Shown: positions 1 through 8,263 of the stretch, piece by piece
Numbering within the stretch: the first letter of the stretch is position 1
Layout: each line of letters opens with the position of its first letter
Assembly (NCBI RefSeq): GCF_001881565.1
Contig: NZ_MPDJ01000005.1
Coordinates: forward strand, 1-64,000
Length of the DNA: 64,000 nt
Direction: 5' to 3'
Origin: Eisenbergiella tayi
GTDB taxonomy: Bacteria > Bacillota > Clostridia > Lachnospirales > Lachnospiraceae
Position numbers and translations under genes: made by a program
Notes under the pieces: generated by a model
Database searches by the model: none
Seen by the model: the letters and a program-made list of their open reading frames with translations, nothing else
What the model was told of the DNA's origin: nothing

Positions 1-98
1 TCCACTCCGTGTGCTGTAGAGTCGTCAGCGCCCTGTGGGAAGGCGTCTTCGCCCCGTCCCTTCCCTGCATCAGCCCCATGTCGTCATGGCGTCCTGTA

Positions 99-185
99 AT
101 GGGCGTCTAATAACGCCAGTCCTTACGCTGCGTCTTTTGCAGCGTTAGTACTGCTGCGTTTTCAGCCGAGTGAGAACGTCGGCTC
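99..185 (+). repeat. Structured repeat core, copy 1 (no paired arms)
   Basis: This stretch shares an ordered set of blocks with the cores at 13756-13847 (plus) and 43521-43630 (minus): AACGCC-R-GTCCTTA, a small hairpin CGCTGC/GCAGCG (126-131 and 140-145), TTAGTAC-Y-GCTGCGTT, then CCGAG-Y-GAGA. The outer stem is shorter here (AACGC/GCGTT). The 5' flank (1-98) is pyrimidine-rich like the 5' arms of the other copies, but no complementary 3' arm exists, because the MATE gene begins about 20 bases downstream. It may be a decayed copy or a solo core. Confidence 0.7.
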
Positions 186-203
186 GCCTATGGAGGGGAT
201 ATC

Positions 204-1610
204 ATGAATACAAAAGCAAAAAGAATAAATGATTTCGGAAGGGATCACGTACCCGGCCTTGTACTGCGGGTATCTGTCCCGTTTATGTTCGCACAGTTCG
301 TCAACGTCCTTTACAGTATCGTTGACCGTATTTATATAGGAAACATTCCGGTAACCGGGGCCGATTCCCTGGCAGGGGCGGGTGTATGTGCTCCCATTAT
401 CACCCTGCTTTCCTCCTTTGCCACGCTTATCGGTATCGGCGGTTCCATTTTATTTTCCATGCGTCTTGGCCAGGATGACAAAAAAGATGCGGAACGGATT
501 CTGGGAAACTGCTTCAGTACCCTGCTTCTTTTCTCCGCCGTTCTCACCGTCGTTTTCCTGCTTACCAAAGGAATGCTTCTGCGCTGGTTCGGCGCCAGTG
601 ACATTACCTATCCCTATGCGGATATCTATCTGACCATTTACACCTGCGGCACTTTTTTCGCCCTGCTGTCCATGGGCATGAATTATTTCATCACCGCCCA
701 GGGATATCCCATGCTTGGAATGGTAACCACCCTCATCGGGGCTGTTTTGAATATCATTCTGGATCCCTTATTTATTTTTGTTTTTCATATGGAGATTGCA
801 GGAGCCGCTGCCGCCACGGTGCTGGCGCAGCTCGCTTCCTGCCTTTTTGTACTCTTCGTCCTTTATAAAAAAAGCATGCCGGTCCCCCTTCACCTTCGCC
901 GTCCCGAACTGACGCTGGTAAAAAGGATTCTGGCGCTTGGCTTCTCCCCATTCCTCATTCTGGCAACCGACAGCATTATAATTATCGCCATGAATGCGGT
1001 TCTGCAGTATCATGGCGGCCCCGGCTACGGGGATACCCTCATTACCTGTGCCACCATTGTACAAAGCTACATGATGCTCATCACCTCACCCATGCTGGGC
1101 ATTACCGGAGGCTCCCAGCCGCTTATCAGCTTTAATTACGGAGCCAATAAGCCGGAGCGGATAAGGAAAATCATTCTGTGTGTCCTGCTTTTGTGTATTG
1201 GATTTACAACCTTCATGTTCTTGGTTTCCCGTTTCCTGCCCGCTGCCTTTGCAGGAATATTTACCGATAACGCCGAGTATATTGAGCTTTCCGTATGGGG
1301 AATACGCGCCTTTACCATGATGATCATTCCCCTGAGCTTCCAGTATGTATTTGTGGACAGCCTCACGGCACTGGGAATGACAAGCCTGTCCCTGTTCCTT
1401 TCCCTGTTCCGCAAAACCACTTATTTTGCCGCCACCTGCCTGCTGCCCCTGGCCTTTACGGCAGCAAGCGCCTTTTATGCGGAACCGATTGCCGACGGAA
1501 TCGCCGCCCTTTTATCATCTGCTGCTTTTACCCTGGTGTATTTCAAATATCTGCGGGGAACCGGCAGGCTTGTGCAGATCGGAATCGGGAAGGAAAAAGC
1601 AGCTGCCTGA
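204..1610 (+). CDS. MATE family multidrug/metabolite exporter
   Basis: This 468-residue integral membrane protein has about 12 hydrophobic segments, the size and pattern of MATE (NorM/DinF-like) antiporters, which expel cationic drugs or metabolites using a Na+ or H+ gradient. Two homologous halves are visible; each opens with an amphipathic region leading into the first helix (VPFMFAQFVNVLYS near residue 25; GFSPFLILATDS near 245). The start at 204 is supported by GGAGGGG at 192-198. It is monocistronic and ends in a bidirectional terminator. The substrate cannot be told from sequence. The family call is secure. Confidence 0.93.
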   Translation: MNTKAKRINDFGRDHVPGLVLRVSVPFMFAQFVNVLYSIVDRIYIGNIPVTGADSLAGAGVCAPIITLLSSFATLIGIGGSILFSMRLGQDDKKDAERILGNCFSTLLLFSAVLTVVFLLTKGMLLRWFGASDITYPYADIYLTIYTCGTFFALLSMGMNYFITAQGYPMLGMVTTLIGAVLNIILDPLFIFVFHMEIAGAAAATVLAQLASCLFVLFVLYKKSMPVPLHLRRPELTLVKRILALGFSPFLILATDSIIIIAMNAVLQYHGGPGYGDTLITCATIVQSYMMLITSPMLGITGGSQPLISFNYGANKPERIRKIILCVLLLCIGFTTFMFLVSRFLPAAFAGIFTDNAEYIELSVWGIRAFTMMIIPLSFQYVFVDSLTALGMTSLSLFLSLFRKTTYFAATCLLPLAFTAASAFYAEPIADGIAALLSSAAFTLVYFKYLRGTGRLVQIGIGKEKAAA

Positions 1611-1645
1611 CCTGCGGATGGTACTGCATAAATAGTAAAAAAAGA

Positions 1646-1693
1646 AGCCCTGCGGAATCCTTATTGCAAAAACATTGCAGATTCCGCAGGGCT
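1646..1693. terminator. Bidirectional rho-independent terminator
   Basis: A perfect 14-bp stem (1646-1659 with 1680-1693, AGCCCTGCGGAATC and its complement) is followed by TTTTT on plus and preceded by an A-run that gives a U-run on minus. It serves both the MATE gene and the convergent isomerase gene. Confidence 0.9.
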
Positions 1694-1737
1694 TTTTCAT
1701 CCCTTGCTTTTTTATATTAGGAACTCAAACTTCCGTC

Positions 1738-2574
1738 CTACGCCTCATTCCAAAGCCTTTCCATAAACTCTCTGGCCTGCACCGCATTCTCCGGTACGGT
1801 ATCCTCCAGCGTTGCATGGATATAGGGCTTATCCGTTTTCATAAAGCGAATCAAATCACTGTAATCCATGATTCCCGTTCCCGCCGCCATGGAAACAATC
1901 TTCCCATCCGACACACTGAAATCCTTAACATGGATGACCGCCACGTCTTCTCCCAGCAGTTCAATGGCTTCCTTCACCACATCCTTATACCTTCCGGCAT
2001 CGCAGTCATCCAGCAGATTCACCGGATCCAGTATGATCTGCAGATTCGGCGACTGAATCGAGCGAAGCACCTGCCTTGCCCTGCGCGCATCGTATACGAT
2101 GTGCCGGCAGACCGGTTCAATTGCTACCACCACTCCCATTTTTTCCGCATATTCCACAACACAGGAAAGATTCTTCGTAAACGTATATAAGGCTTCCTCC
2201 GTGCGGCTTGCCGGATCCGGCACATACAGGGAATTCGGATTGCCGGTTTCCGTCCCCACCACGCCTGCTCCAAGCCAGGACGCAAAACGAATCTGCGCCT
2301 TGTATTTCTCTATTGTTTCCACAAGACGGGCTCCGTCAGGATCCGCCAGGTTCAGATAACAGCCAAGCACAGCCACATCCAGGTCATTGCGCGCGAAAAG
2401 CTTTTTTAAATACATGGCAAAACCGGGCGTGAGCGTGGAATTCTTTATTTCAAAATCATCAATCACCTTGGACAGCGCCACATGGGCACAGGAAAAACCC
2501 TGCTCTCTGGTATGGGCCAGCCTCTCCGGCAGCGCCATGGGTAATGTATCGTGTAAGCGGATTCCTATCTGCAT
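1738..2574 (-). CDS. Sugar phosphate isomerase/epimerase-like TIM barrel protein
   Basis: This 278-residue protein belongs to the xylose-isomerase-like/AP endonuclease 2 TIM-barrel family. The usual divalent-metal ligands appear in order: Glu in AIEPV (near 153), Asp in ILDPVN (near 185), His in VIHVKD (near 214) and Glu in TLEDT (near 259). Members isomerise or epimerise sugars and sugar derivatives; the exact substrate cannot be read. The ATG follows GGAGATGAGAT. It lies 18 bases after the GH112 phosphorylase and is probably co-transcribed with it and the GH105 gene, so it may process the sugar released by that enzyme. Confidence 0.85.
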   Translation of the reverse strand: MQIGIRLHDTLPMALPERLAHTREQGFSCAHVALSKVIDDFEIKNSTLTPGFAMYLKKLFARNDLDVAVLGCYLNLADPDGARLVETIEKYKAQIRFASWLGAGVVGTETGNPNSLYVPDPASRTEEALYTFTKNLSCVVEYAEKMGVVVAIEPVCRHIVYDARRARQVLRSIQSPNLQIILDPVNLLDDCDAGRYKDVVKEAIELLGEDVAVIHVKDFSVSDGKIVSMAAGTGIMDYSDLIRFMKTDKPYIHATLEDTVPENAVQAREFMERLWNEA

Positions 2575-2592
2575 ATCTCATCTCCTTACGCT

Positions 2593-4764
2593 TCAGATAC
2601 GAAGCATTTTGGTGGCATAGGGCTCCAGCTGCGCTTCCACCAGCCCGTCTGCTGTCTGTATGGTTGTTGTCTGGGGCATATCGCTGTTGTTAATGACCAC
2701 CAGCTGTCCGCTGCCCGGATAATAAGCGCATTCCGTACAGCAATTATCCGTCAGGTAAAGCCCGTTTCTGTCTTCTCCTCCCGCAAGCAGAATCAGGTTG
2801 AGAAGCAGCCTGGTATTTTCTATCGTTTTTTCAAAAGAAGCCATATAAATTCCCATACCGCTGCCGAACTTGTTCACCGTCAGGGTAGGAACCCCGCCGT
2901 CCTGTGCGAGTACCTTTGCTTTTCCATCCGTGAGGAAAGGGATCCCCTTCCGGTAATTACCGGTTTTCTTCACAAAGCAGCCTTCCGGCATAAGCCCTTC
3001 CTCCGTCTGTACCTCAAATTCCCATTTCCCATGACAGATACGCGCTCCGGTATCTTCATCAACACCCAGTACAGGAGCCATACGGAAAAAGGAATCATAG
3101 CCATCCACCGCGGAAGGCTCATTTACGCCGATAAAGCTTCCCCCTTCATATACAAAACGAGTCAGTTTTTCAACAACAGCCGGATTCTTCCATACATCCC
3201 CGCCGCTCCAGGCGCTGCCCGCAAATCCGGCATTGAGCACCACATCCACGTTTTCCAGCGCGCCGTTTAAAACGTCCTCAAAGCTGATAAAGGATACGTC
3301 CACCGGAAGTCCGGAAAGGGCTTCATTGATATGAATCAGGTCATTCATATAGGTTTCATGGAAATGACCGGAAAGCGTCCAGGAACGGAGCTTTCCCCAG
3401 TAATGCAGAACAGCCACTTTTGTACGGATACTGTAGGGCCTGCCTTCCTTGTGGAATTCACCTATGGTACGGAATTCATCCGCCACCTGCTCTATATAAT
3501 CGCAGAAATCCGGATAGTCTTCCACCAGATGGAGATAGCCTCCCAGCCCGATCCTCTGGACAGGTTCCCTAAGAAGGGCCCTTCTCACACTGTTCCAATA
3601 TTTTTTCGCCTCCAGTGTGGGGTCTCCGCCGTCCATAAAGGTAGGCGCGCCGCCCAATCCCACAGGGAACAGATACGGATGAAGCCGCAGCTCATGGGTA
3701 TCCACCTTCACCCCTGCGCAGAGCCTGGCCTCGAAGCCGGAGAACACGCACTTGATCAGCCCGTCAAAACCGAATTTCTCAAACCTTCCGTTATAAGGCT
3801 CGATTCCCACCCAGCTGTCATCATAAAAAACATAGGCTTTTTTGCCGTATTCATGTACCATATCAATCAGCTTCCGGCCGAAGGAAATTACAAAATCATT
3901 GATAAATTCCATCCAGTCCGCTTTTTTCCGGCTGCCCGGCATATGGGTCACATGCAGTTTTCCCTGGTTGATGAAGTCCTCGGCAGTCAGTTCATAGCCA
4001 TATTTCGCGGCAAAATCATCCAGCGCCTTTTCACTCACCGTAAAATCATAGGAGCCCCAGTCCGTAAAAAGGTTCCTGTTCCTGACATCGCTTCCCCATA
4101 TCCAAACAAAATTATAAAACATGGAAGTAAAACGCACAACAGTAGTGGCCGGATGGGTTTCACACCACTCCTTCATCCACTCCAGGAGAAATTCCTGTGT
4201 CTGAGGGTAAATGGGATCAATCTGCATCAGGTGCTCTTTATCCCAATTGTTGGTAGTATGGTTGTACATGGAAATTTCTTCCCAGATACGGTAGGCCATA
4301 AAGCTCACCGTATAGGAGTGCCATGCGGCGGGCTCCTCAATGGTCACACATCCTTTTTCCTTATCGTAACTCCATTTATCCGCATCCAGCAACGTATCCG
4401 TGGTTCTGTCATATACCTGCCAGTACCGGATCGCCCTGTCGCTGTCATTGACAGAAAACTGCTCCTCAAAAAAATCCTTCATCAGCTCAATGGTGAGCTT
4501 CCCTTCCGCCGCCACCGCCGGGCTTGTCATAAGGAAGCACTGCTGCAGCTTATCATGGTTCTTCTTCGCCCACTCATTATGTTCCCGTATCATACAGATA
4601 GTGGAGTAAATCCCATATCCCGCATCCAGTATTTCATCGGAAAGCTCCGTCCCGTCACTGTCACGGATGACATCCGCCCCCCATTTTTCCGCCAGCTCCA
4701 AAGTCAGCTTTTCGTAGCCTGATTCCCCCGGCAGCGTAAAGCTCCCTTTTCTATTTTCACTCAT
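2593..4764 (-). CDS. GH112 beta-galactoside phosphorylase (galacto-N-biose/lacto-N-biose or Gal-rhamnose type)
   Basis: The 723-residue length and sequence match glycoside hydrolase family 112, which phosphorolyses beta-galactosides to alpha-galactose 1-phosphate plus a free acceptor sugar in the cytoplasm. The DDSWVG motif at residues 315-320 aligns with the family general acid (Asp313 in the bifidobacterial enzyme, from memory). The family includes 1,3-beta-galactosyl-HexNAc phosphorylases and 1,4-beta-galactosyl-L-rhamnose phosphorylases. The adjacent GH105 gene favours the rhamnose type, since both would act on rhamnogalacturonan-I fragments, but the sequence alone does not settle this. 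No signal peptide is visible. It is the middle gene of block A. Confidence 0.88.
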   Translation of the reverse strand: MSENRKGSFTLPGESGYEKLTLELAEKWGADVIRDSDGTELSDEILDAGYGIYSTICMIREHNEWAKKNHDKLQQCFLMTSPAVAAEGKLTIELMKDFFEEQFSVNDSDRAIRYWQVYDRTTDTLLDADKWSYDKEKGCVTIEEPAAWHSYTVSFMAYRIWEEISMYNHTTNNWDKEHLMQIDPIYPQTQEFLLEWMKEWCETHPATTVVRFTSMFYNFVWIWGSDVRNRNLFTDWGSYDFTVSEKALDDFAAKYGYELTAEDFINQGKLHVTHMPGSRKKADWMEFINDFVISFGRKLIDMVHEYGKKAYVFYDDSWVGIEPYNGRFEKFGFDGLIKCVFSGFEARLCAGVKVDTHELRLHPYLFPVGLGGAPTFMDGGDPTLEAKKYWNSVRRALLREPVQRIGLGGYLHLVEDYPDFCDYIEQVADEFRTIGEFHKEGRPYSIRTKVAVLHYWGKLRSWTLSGHFHETYMNDLIHINEALSGLPVDVSFISFEDVLNGALENVDVVLNAGFAGSAWSGGDVWKNPAVVEKLTRFVYEGGSFIGVNEPSAVDGYDSFFRMAPVLGVDEDTGARICHGKWEFEVQTEEGLMPEGCFVKKTGNYRKGIPFLTDGKAKVLAQDGGVPTLTVNKFGSGMGIYMASFEKTIENTRLLLNLILLAGGEDRNGLYLTDNCCTECAYYPGSGQLVVINNSDMPQTTTIQTADGLVEAQLEPYATKMLRI

Positions 4765-4834
4765 TCCTTCATTTACTCCTTATTTCTCAGGATTTATGTA
4801 TATAATCCTCCCGGATCATTCCGATTGCATAAAA

Positions 4835-5887
4835 TTATAAAGCGCCGTCCTTTGCCGCGTCATTGGCTGTGAGCAGTCCGGAGAAAAACGCCAGCGTCAA
4901 TCCCTGTCCCCAGCCCTGAATCCAGCGTCTGGAAATATCCCTGTACCCATCCCTGTCCTTCATAACAGCGGTTCCCGCGGATACATTCATCACCTTTCCA
5001 TCCTTGCCCACATTTTCCAGAATTCCTTTCACTGCTTTATTGATATATTTGGAATGCAGAGGATTTCCCTTTTCCAGCATGGCTGCGGCGATACCTGCGG
5101 AAGCGGATACTTCCTCATAAGAGCCTTCATCGTCCAGAATCGTCCTCCATAACCCGTTTTCCGTCTGCAGCAGCTTCAGCGCGGCAAGCTGCTCATTCAG
5201 AGAGCCGGTCACCTCCAGGTATTTGGGGTAGAGATAAGCTTCCGGAAGAATGCTTCCTACCTGCGACATGGTATAGGCGGCCCAGGCATTTGCCCTTCCC
5301 CAGTAAAAACCGGACATGTGGTCGCCGGTAATATTATTATAGCCATGGTAATATAAACCGGTTTCCGGATTCTGAAGATAATGGATATGCCAGTAGTATT
5401 GATTCAGCGCATCGTCAATCATCTCGGCATTGTTAAGCTTCACGCCCACGCGAAGCAGGAAAAAAGCCGCCATGAACAGAGTGTCCGCCCAGGCCTGTTC
5501 CGGAAAATCATTGTTGGCAGACACCGTATGCTGAAGCACATGGTCACCGAACCGAAGGGCCTCCTCCTGCAGGTAATGCACCTTGCTCATCACCACATCC
5601 CAATATTTTTCATCCCCGGTTGCCTCATATAAGGTAATCAGGCAGTGTCCCATGGCGCAGGTATTCACCGTCCACTGAGGCGGCAGTCCCAGCTCCATAT
5701 ATTCATCAATCCTGTCCTTTAAAAGTGTCAGATACTCTTCCTTCTTTGTAACCTCCCAAGCTTTGGATATGCCGTAATAGGCCACACCGCAGGGCCAGTC
5801 CCAGGTCAGATCCATATTCATGGTTTTGTGCACGATGCGGTCGATTGCATCCTCAATTTGGTTCCTGTCAAAATCCAGCTTTAACAT
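4835..5887 (-). CDS. GH105 unsaturated rhamnogalacturonyl/glucuronyl hydrolase
   Basis: The 350 residues form an (alpha/alpha)6 barrel of GH105 type (YteR/YesR), which removes the 4,5-unsaturated uronic acid left on pectin oligomers by lyases. The diagnostic segment AWADTLFMA puts the catalytic Asp at about residue 135; WGRANAW follows near 196. The reading frame extends upstream to 6001, but GAGAGGG sits seven bases before the ATG at 5887, and the extra 38 codons look non-coding. No signal peptide is present, so the enzyme is cytoplasmic. It heads block A and is transcribed divergently from AraC regulator 1. Confidence 0.88.
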   Translation of the reverse strand: MLKLDFDRNQIEDAIDRIVHKTMNMDLTWDWPCGVAYYGISKAWEVTKKEEYLTLLKDRIDEYMELGLPPQWTVNTCAMGHCLITLYEATGDEKYWDVVMSKVHYLQEEALRFGDHVLQHTVSANNDFPEQAWADTLFMAAFFLLRVGVKLNNAEMIDDALNQYYWHIHYLQNPETGLYYHGYNNITGDHMSGFYWGRANAWAAYTMSQVGSILPEAYLYPKYLEVTGSLNEQLAALKLLQTENGLWRTILDDEGSYEEVSASAGIAAAMLEKGNPLHSKYINKAVKGILENVGKDGKVMNVSAGTAVMKDRDGYRDISRRWIQGWGQGLTLAFFSGLLTANDAAKDGAL

Positions 5888-6208
5888 TTGCACCCTCTCT
5901 TTCTCCGGAAAATTCCGGTATGCATCCCTATTATGCCTATACCTTAAAATAAATCGCTTCCGATTTCTATTTAATTTGAATGATATACTTTGCAATTTCA
6001 ACCATTTATGATATATTTTTGTTAGCTTTTATCCATTATTTTAAATTCAAACGGAACAATTCCGGAATAGGATCCGTTAATTTGTATATTATTTTAATCT
6101 TTCTTCTTTTTCTATGGTTTTTCCATACAATTTATTGCAAATTTTATTTGTTACTTTTTTAACATATTGGTTGTAATTATTATAAATTCCTGTAAAAGGA
6201 GGCCGTAT
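5888..6208. promoter_or_regulatory. AT-rich divergent regulatory region with two CGGAA palindromes
   Basis: This 321-base gap separates the GH105 operon (minus) from AraC regulator 1 (plus). It contains the perfect palindrome CCGGAAAATTCCGG at 5905-5918 and a related CGGAA-CAA-TTCCG at 6052-6064, both candidate operators. A possible plus-strand promoter is TTAACA (6159-6164) with TATAAA (6181-6186), spacer 16. I could not assign a minus-strand promoter with confidence. Confidence 0.5.
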
Positions 6209-7192
6209 ATGTCCAAACCCAAAAACACTGTCATGGAATACCGCAACTATTATCTTCCTGCGGACTTTCCGGTTCTTGTCCTTACAGGCGGACATTGGAA
6301 AATATCAGATATTCCCAGCAGCCGTCTCCATTTTCACAACTGCCTGGAAATCGGCCTGTGCCACTCTCACAGCGGCACGATGAAATTTTACAGCGAACCC
6401 ATGTCCTTCAAAGAAGGGGATGTCACCTGTATTCCCCGGAATATCCCCCACACCACTTACTCCGACCAGGGAATGGAAAGCCGCTGGTCCTATATTATGT
6501 TTGATCCTGCGCAGCTTTTCAGGGGCCTGTTCCTCACCCCCGACGCAGGCCCCGACCTGTCCCTGTTTTCCTATCGGAATTACCGGCATATCCTGCCCCG
6601 AGAGGAATACCCCCATATCCACTATCTGACGCTATCCATCATCCGGGAAATGGAGGATAAACGGCCCAATTACCAGATATGCGTAAAAGGGCTTCTGCTT
6701 GCCCTCTCCATCGAGCTGAACAGGATCCAGGAAGAGGCAAGTCAGGAGCCGGGCTCGGAAGCCTCTCACAAAGCCTATCTTCCTGAAAACGCCCTCATCA
6801 TTTCACCTGCCCTGGATTATATAGAGGATAATTACAGCACACAATTTCCCATGGAAGACCTGGCTGAAGTATGCCATATGAGCCTCACTCATTTCAGACG
6901 CGTATTTCATACCATCATGCGGACCAGCCCTCTGGATTACCTGAACAGCACCCGCATCATGAAGGCCTGCAACCTGCTGCTCAGTACAGAGGAATCCATC
7001 CTCACCATATCCGAAATGGTGGGCTTCGCTTCCGTCTCCAATTTCAACCGGCATTTCCGCAGTGTAATCCGCATGACGCCCCGTGAATACCGCAGCCGGA
7101 TGCTCCTTGCCCGTCAAAAAGAAGGGAACGACTCCCGGCAGACCATCCTGGAATTCACCGGATGGATGGAGCCGGAAACCGATCCCTCTTAG
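6209..7192 (+). CDS. AraC family transcriptional regulator (regulator 1)
   Basis: This 327-residue regulator has an N-terminal cupin-like sensor domain (HFHNCLEIGLCH near 45, CIPRNIPHTTY near 80) and a C-terminal double helix-turn-helix (about 205-305). The latter contains LAEVCHMSLTHFRRVF and the conserved second-helix pattern VGFASVSNFNRHFR. The start at 6209 follows AAAGGAGG; the longer frame from 6167 lacks a site. It is divergent from GH105-GH112 and very similar to the broken regulator at 19270. Such proteins usually activate the neighbouring sugar genes on binding a pathway sugar. The inducer is unknown. Confidence 0.92.
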   Translation: MSKPKNTVMEYRNYYLPADFPVLVLTGGHWKISDIPSSRLHFHNCLEIGLCHSHSGTMKFYSEPMSFKEGDVTCIPRNIPHTTYSDQGMESRWSYIMFDPAQLFRGLFLTPDAGPDLSLFSYRNYRHILPREEYPHIHYLTLSIIREMEDKRPNYQICVKGLLLALSIELNRIQEEASQEPGSEASHKAYLPENALIISPALDYIEDNYSTQFPMEDLAEVCHMSLTHFRRVFHTIMRTSPLDYLNSTRIMKACNLLLSTEESILTISEMVGFASVSNFNRHFRSVIRMTPREYRSRMLLARQKEGNDSRQTILEFTGWMEPETDPS

Positions 7193-7219
7193 GATATGCG
7201 CCATCGTGCGCGCCGTATA

Positions 7220-8263
7220 TTACTTATAATACCCCTTCAAAGCTTCTTTTACCGCATAATAGGCCGGTTTGGGCCTGCATTCGGTATCCACTATCCCCCA
7301 GTAGCATTCCGCAGGGCAGTCCGACGCACCGCAGTGATAGCAATGATAGGCATCCCGCCAGCAGAACATGAAGGAACCAAGGCAATGCGGATGTTGTGCA
7401 AAAATACGGTGTCCTCTCTTAAAATAATCTGCCTGCACCTGGGGCGTATGCCCTCCTTCCGCCTGATTGAACCATTTCTTTGTATAACATACTTCATTCA
7501 GCCCTTCAGGAATCAGCGCCGGATCCGGTGCCTCTGTCTCCAACTCCCCGTCAGAGGAATACCCCCATTCATTCGCCAGTACGGGAAGCCCGTATCTTTC
7601 ATACAGACCGTCAATTACCCCGATCCAGTCATCCACATCTCCCGGCTGCCAGGAGCCAAAATATTGATCCACTCCCATGTAATAAAAAGGATGCCCCTCC
7701 CGGTAAACCAAGTCCGCAATTCTCACCGCGTTTTCATTGTAGCAGGAAATATTGATGCCGCATCTGGCCTGAGGGTTGGCTCTTCGTATTCCCTCCGCGC
7801 TGGCCCTGGCCGTGTCCGCCAGAATATCATCCGGATAATCATTGGAAAAGACCGGTATGTCAATTTCATTCATGCACTGCCAGTATATTCCCGCAGCTTC
7901 CCCCAAATCCTCACAGATAAAACGCATGGATTCCCTTACGTTCTCATAGAATTCATCGGTCCCTTTCTTACCCACGAACTCAGGAAAATGCTCATGCCAG
8001 CAGGTCTTCCCTTCTTTTTCATCATAGGAAAACCCGCCAAGAGGAGGGGTTGCAGGCATCACCTGAAATCCTTTGGCATGGGTATCCAGGATTTCCTGCC
8101 TCGCCTGTATGTATTCCTCACTCAGGGTGCCGAACATTTTGTCCGCCCAGGGGAAACAGATATTCAGCCGCATCCATTCCACCCCAAGCTCCTTTACCAT
8201 TTCATATTCTCCGCTTGTATTATACGCAAAAACAATCCCCTTAATTTTTTCAGATGCCTTCAT
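7220..8263 (-). CDS. Clan GH-A glycoside hydrolase, cytoplasmic
   Basis: This 347-residue TIM-barrel hydrolase has the two retaining-enzyme glutamates: CMNEID (Glu133, acid/base) and LANEWG (Glu232, nucleophile). It resembles GH5/GH39-type enzymes, but I cannot fix the family. A cysteine-rich stretch near the C-terminus (CWRDAYHCYHCGASDC) carries several closely spaced Cys/His residues that could bind a metal, which is unusual for this clan. The ATG at 8263 lies downstream of GGAGGG; the longer frame begins with TTG. It overlaps the upstream DUF5107 gene by 14 bases, indicating translational coupling. No signal peptide is seen. Confidence 0.82.
   Translation of the reverse strand: MKASEKIKGIVFAYNTSGEYEMVKELGVEWMRLNICFPWADKMFGTLSEEYIQARQEILDTHAKGFQVMPATPPLGGFSYDEKEGKTCWHEHFPEFVGKKGTDEFYENVRESMRFICEDLGEAAGIYWQCMNEIDIPVFSNDYPDDILADTARASAEGIRRANPQARCGINISCYNENAVRIADLVYREGHPFYYMGVDQYFGSWQPGDVDDWIGVIDGLYERYGLPVLANEWGYSSDGELETEAPDPALIPEGLNEVCYTKKWFNQAEGGHTPQVQADYFKRGHRIFAQHPHCLGSFMFCWRDAYHCYHCGASDCPAECYWGIVDTECRPKPAYYAVKEALKGYYK

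Noticed and set aside
3331..4722. Open frame of 463 codons on plus
   Set aside because: It lies antisense to the clearly homologous GH112 gene, has no ribosome site or family resemblance, and is a shadow of codon use on the other strand.
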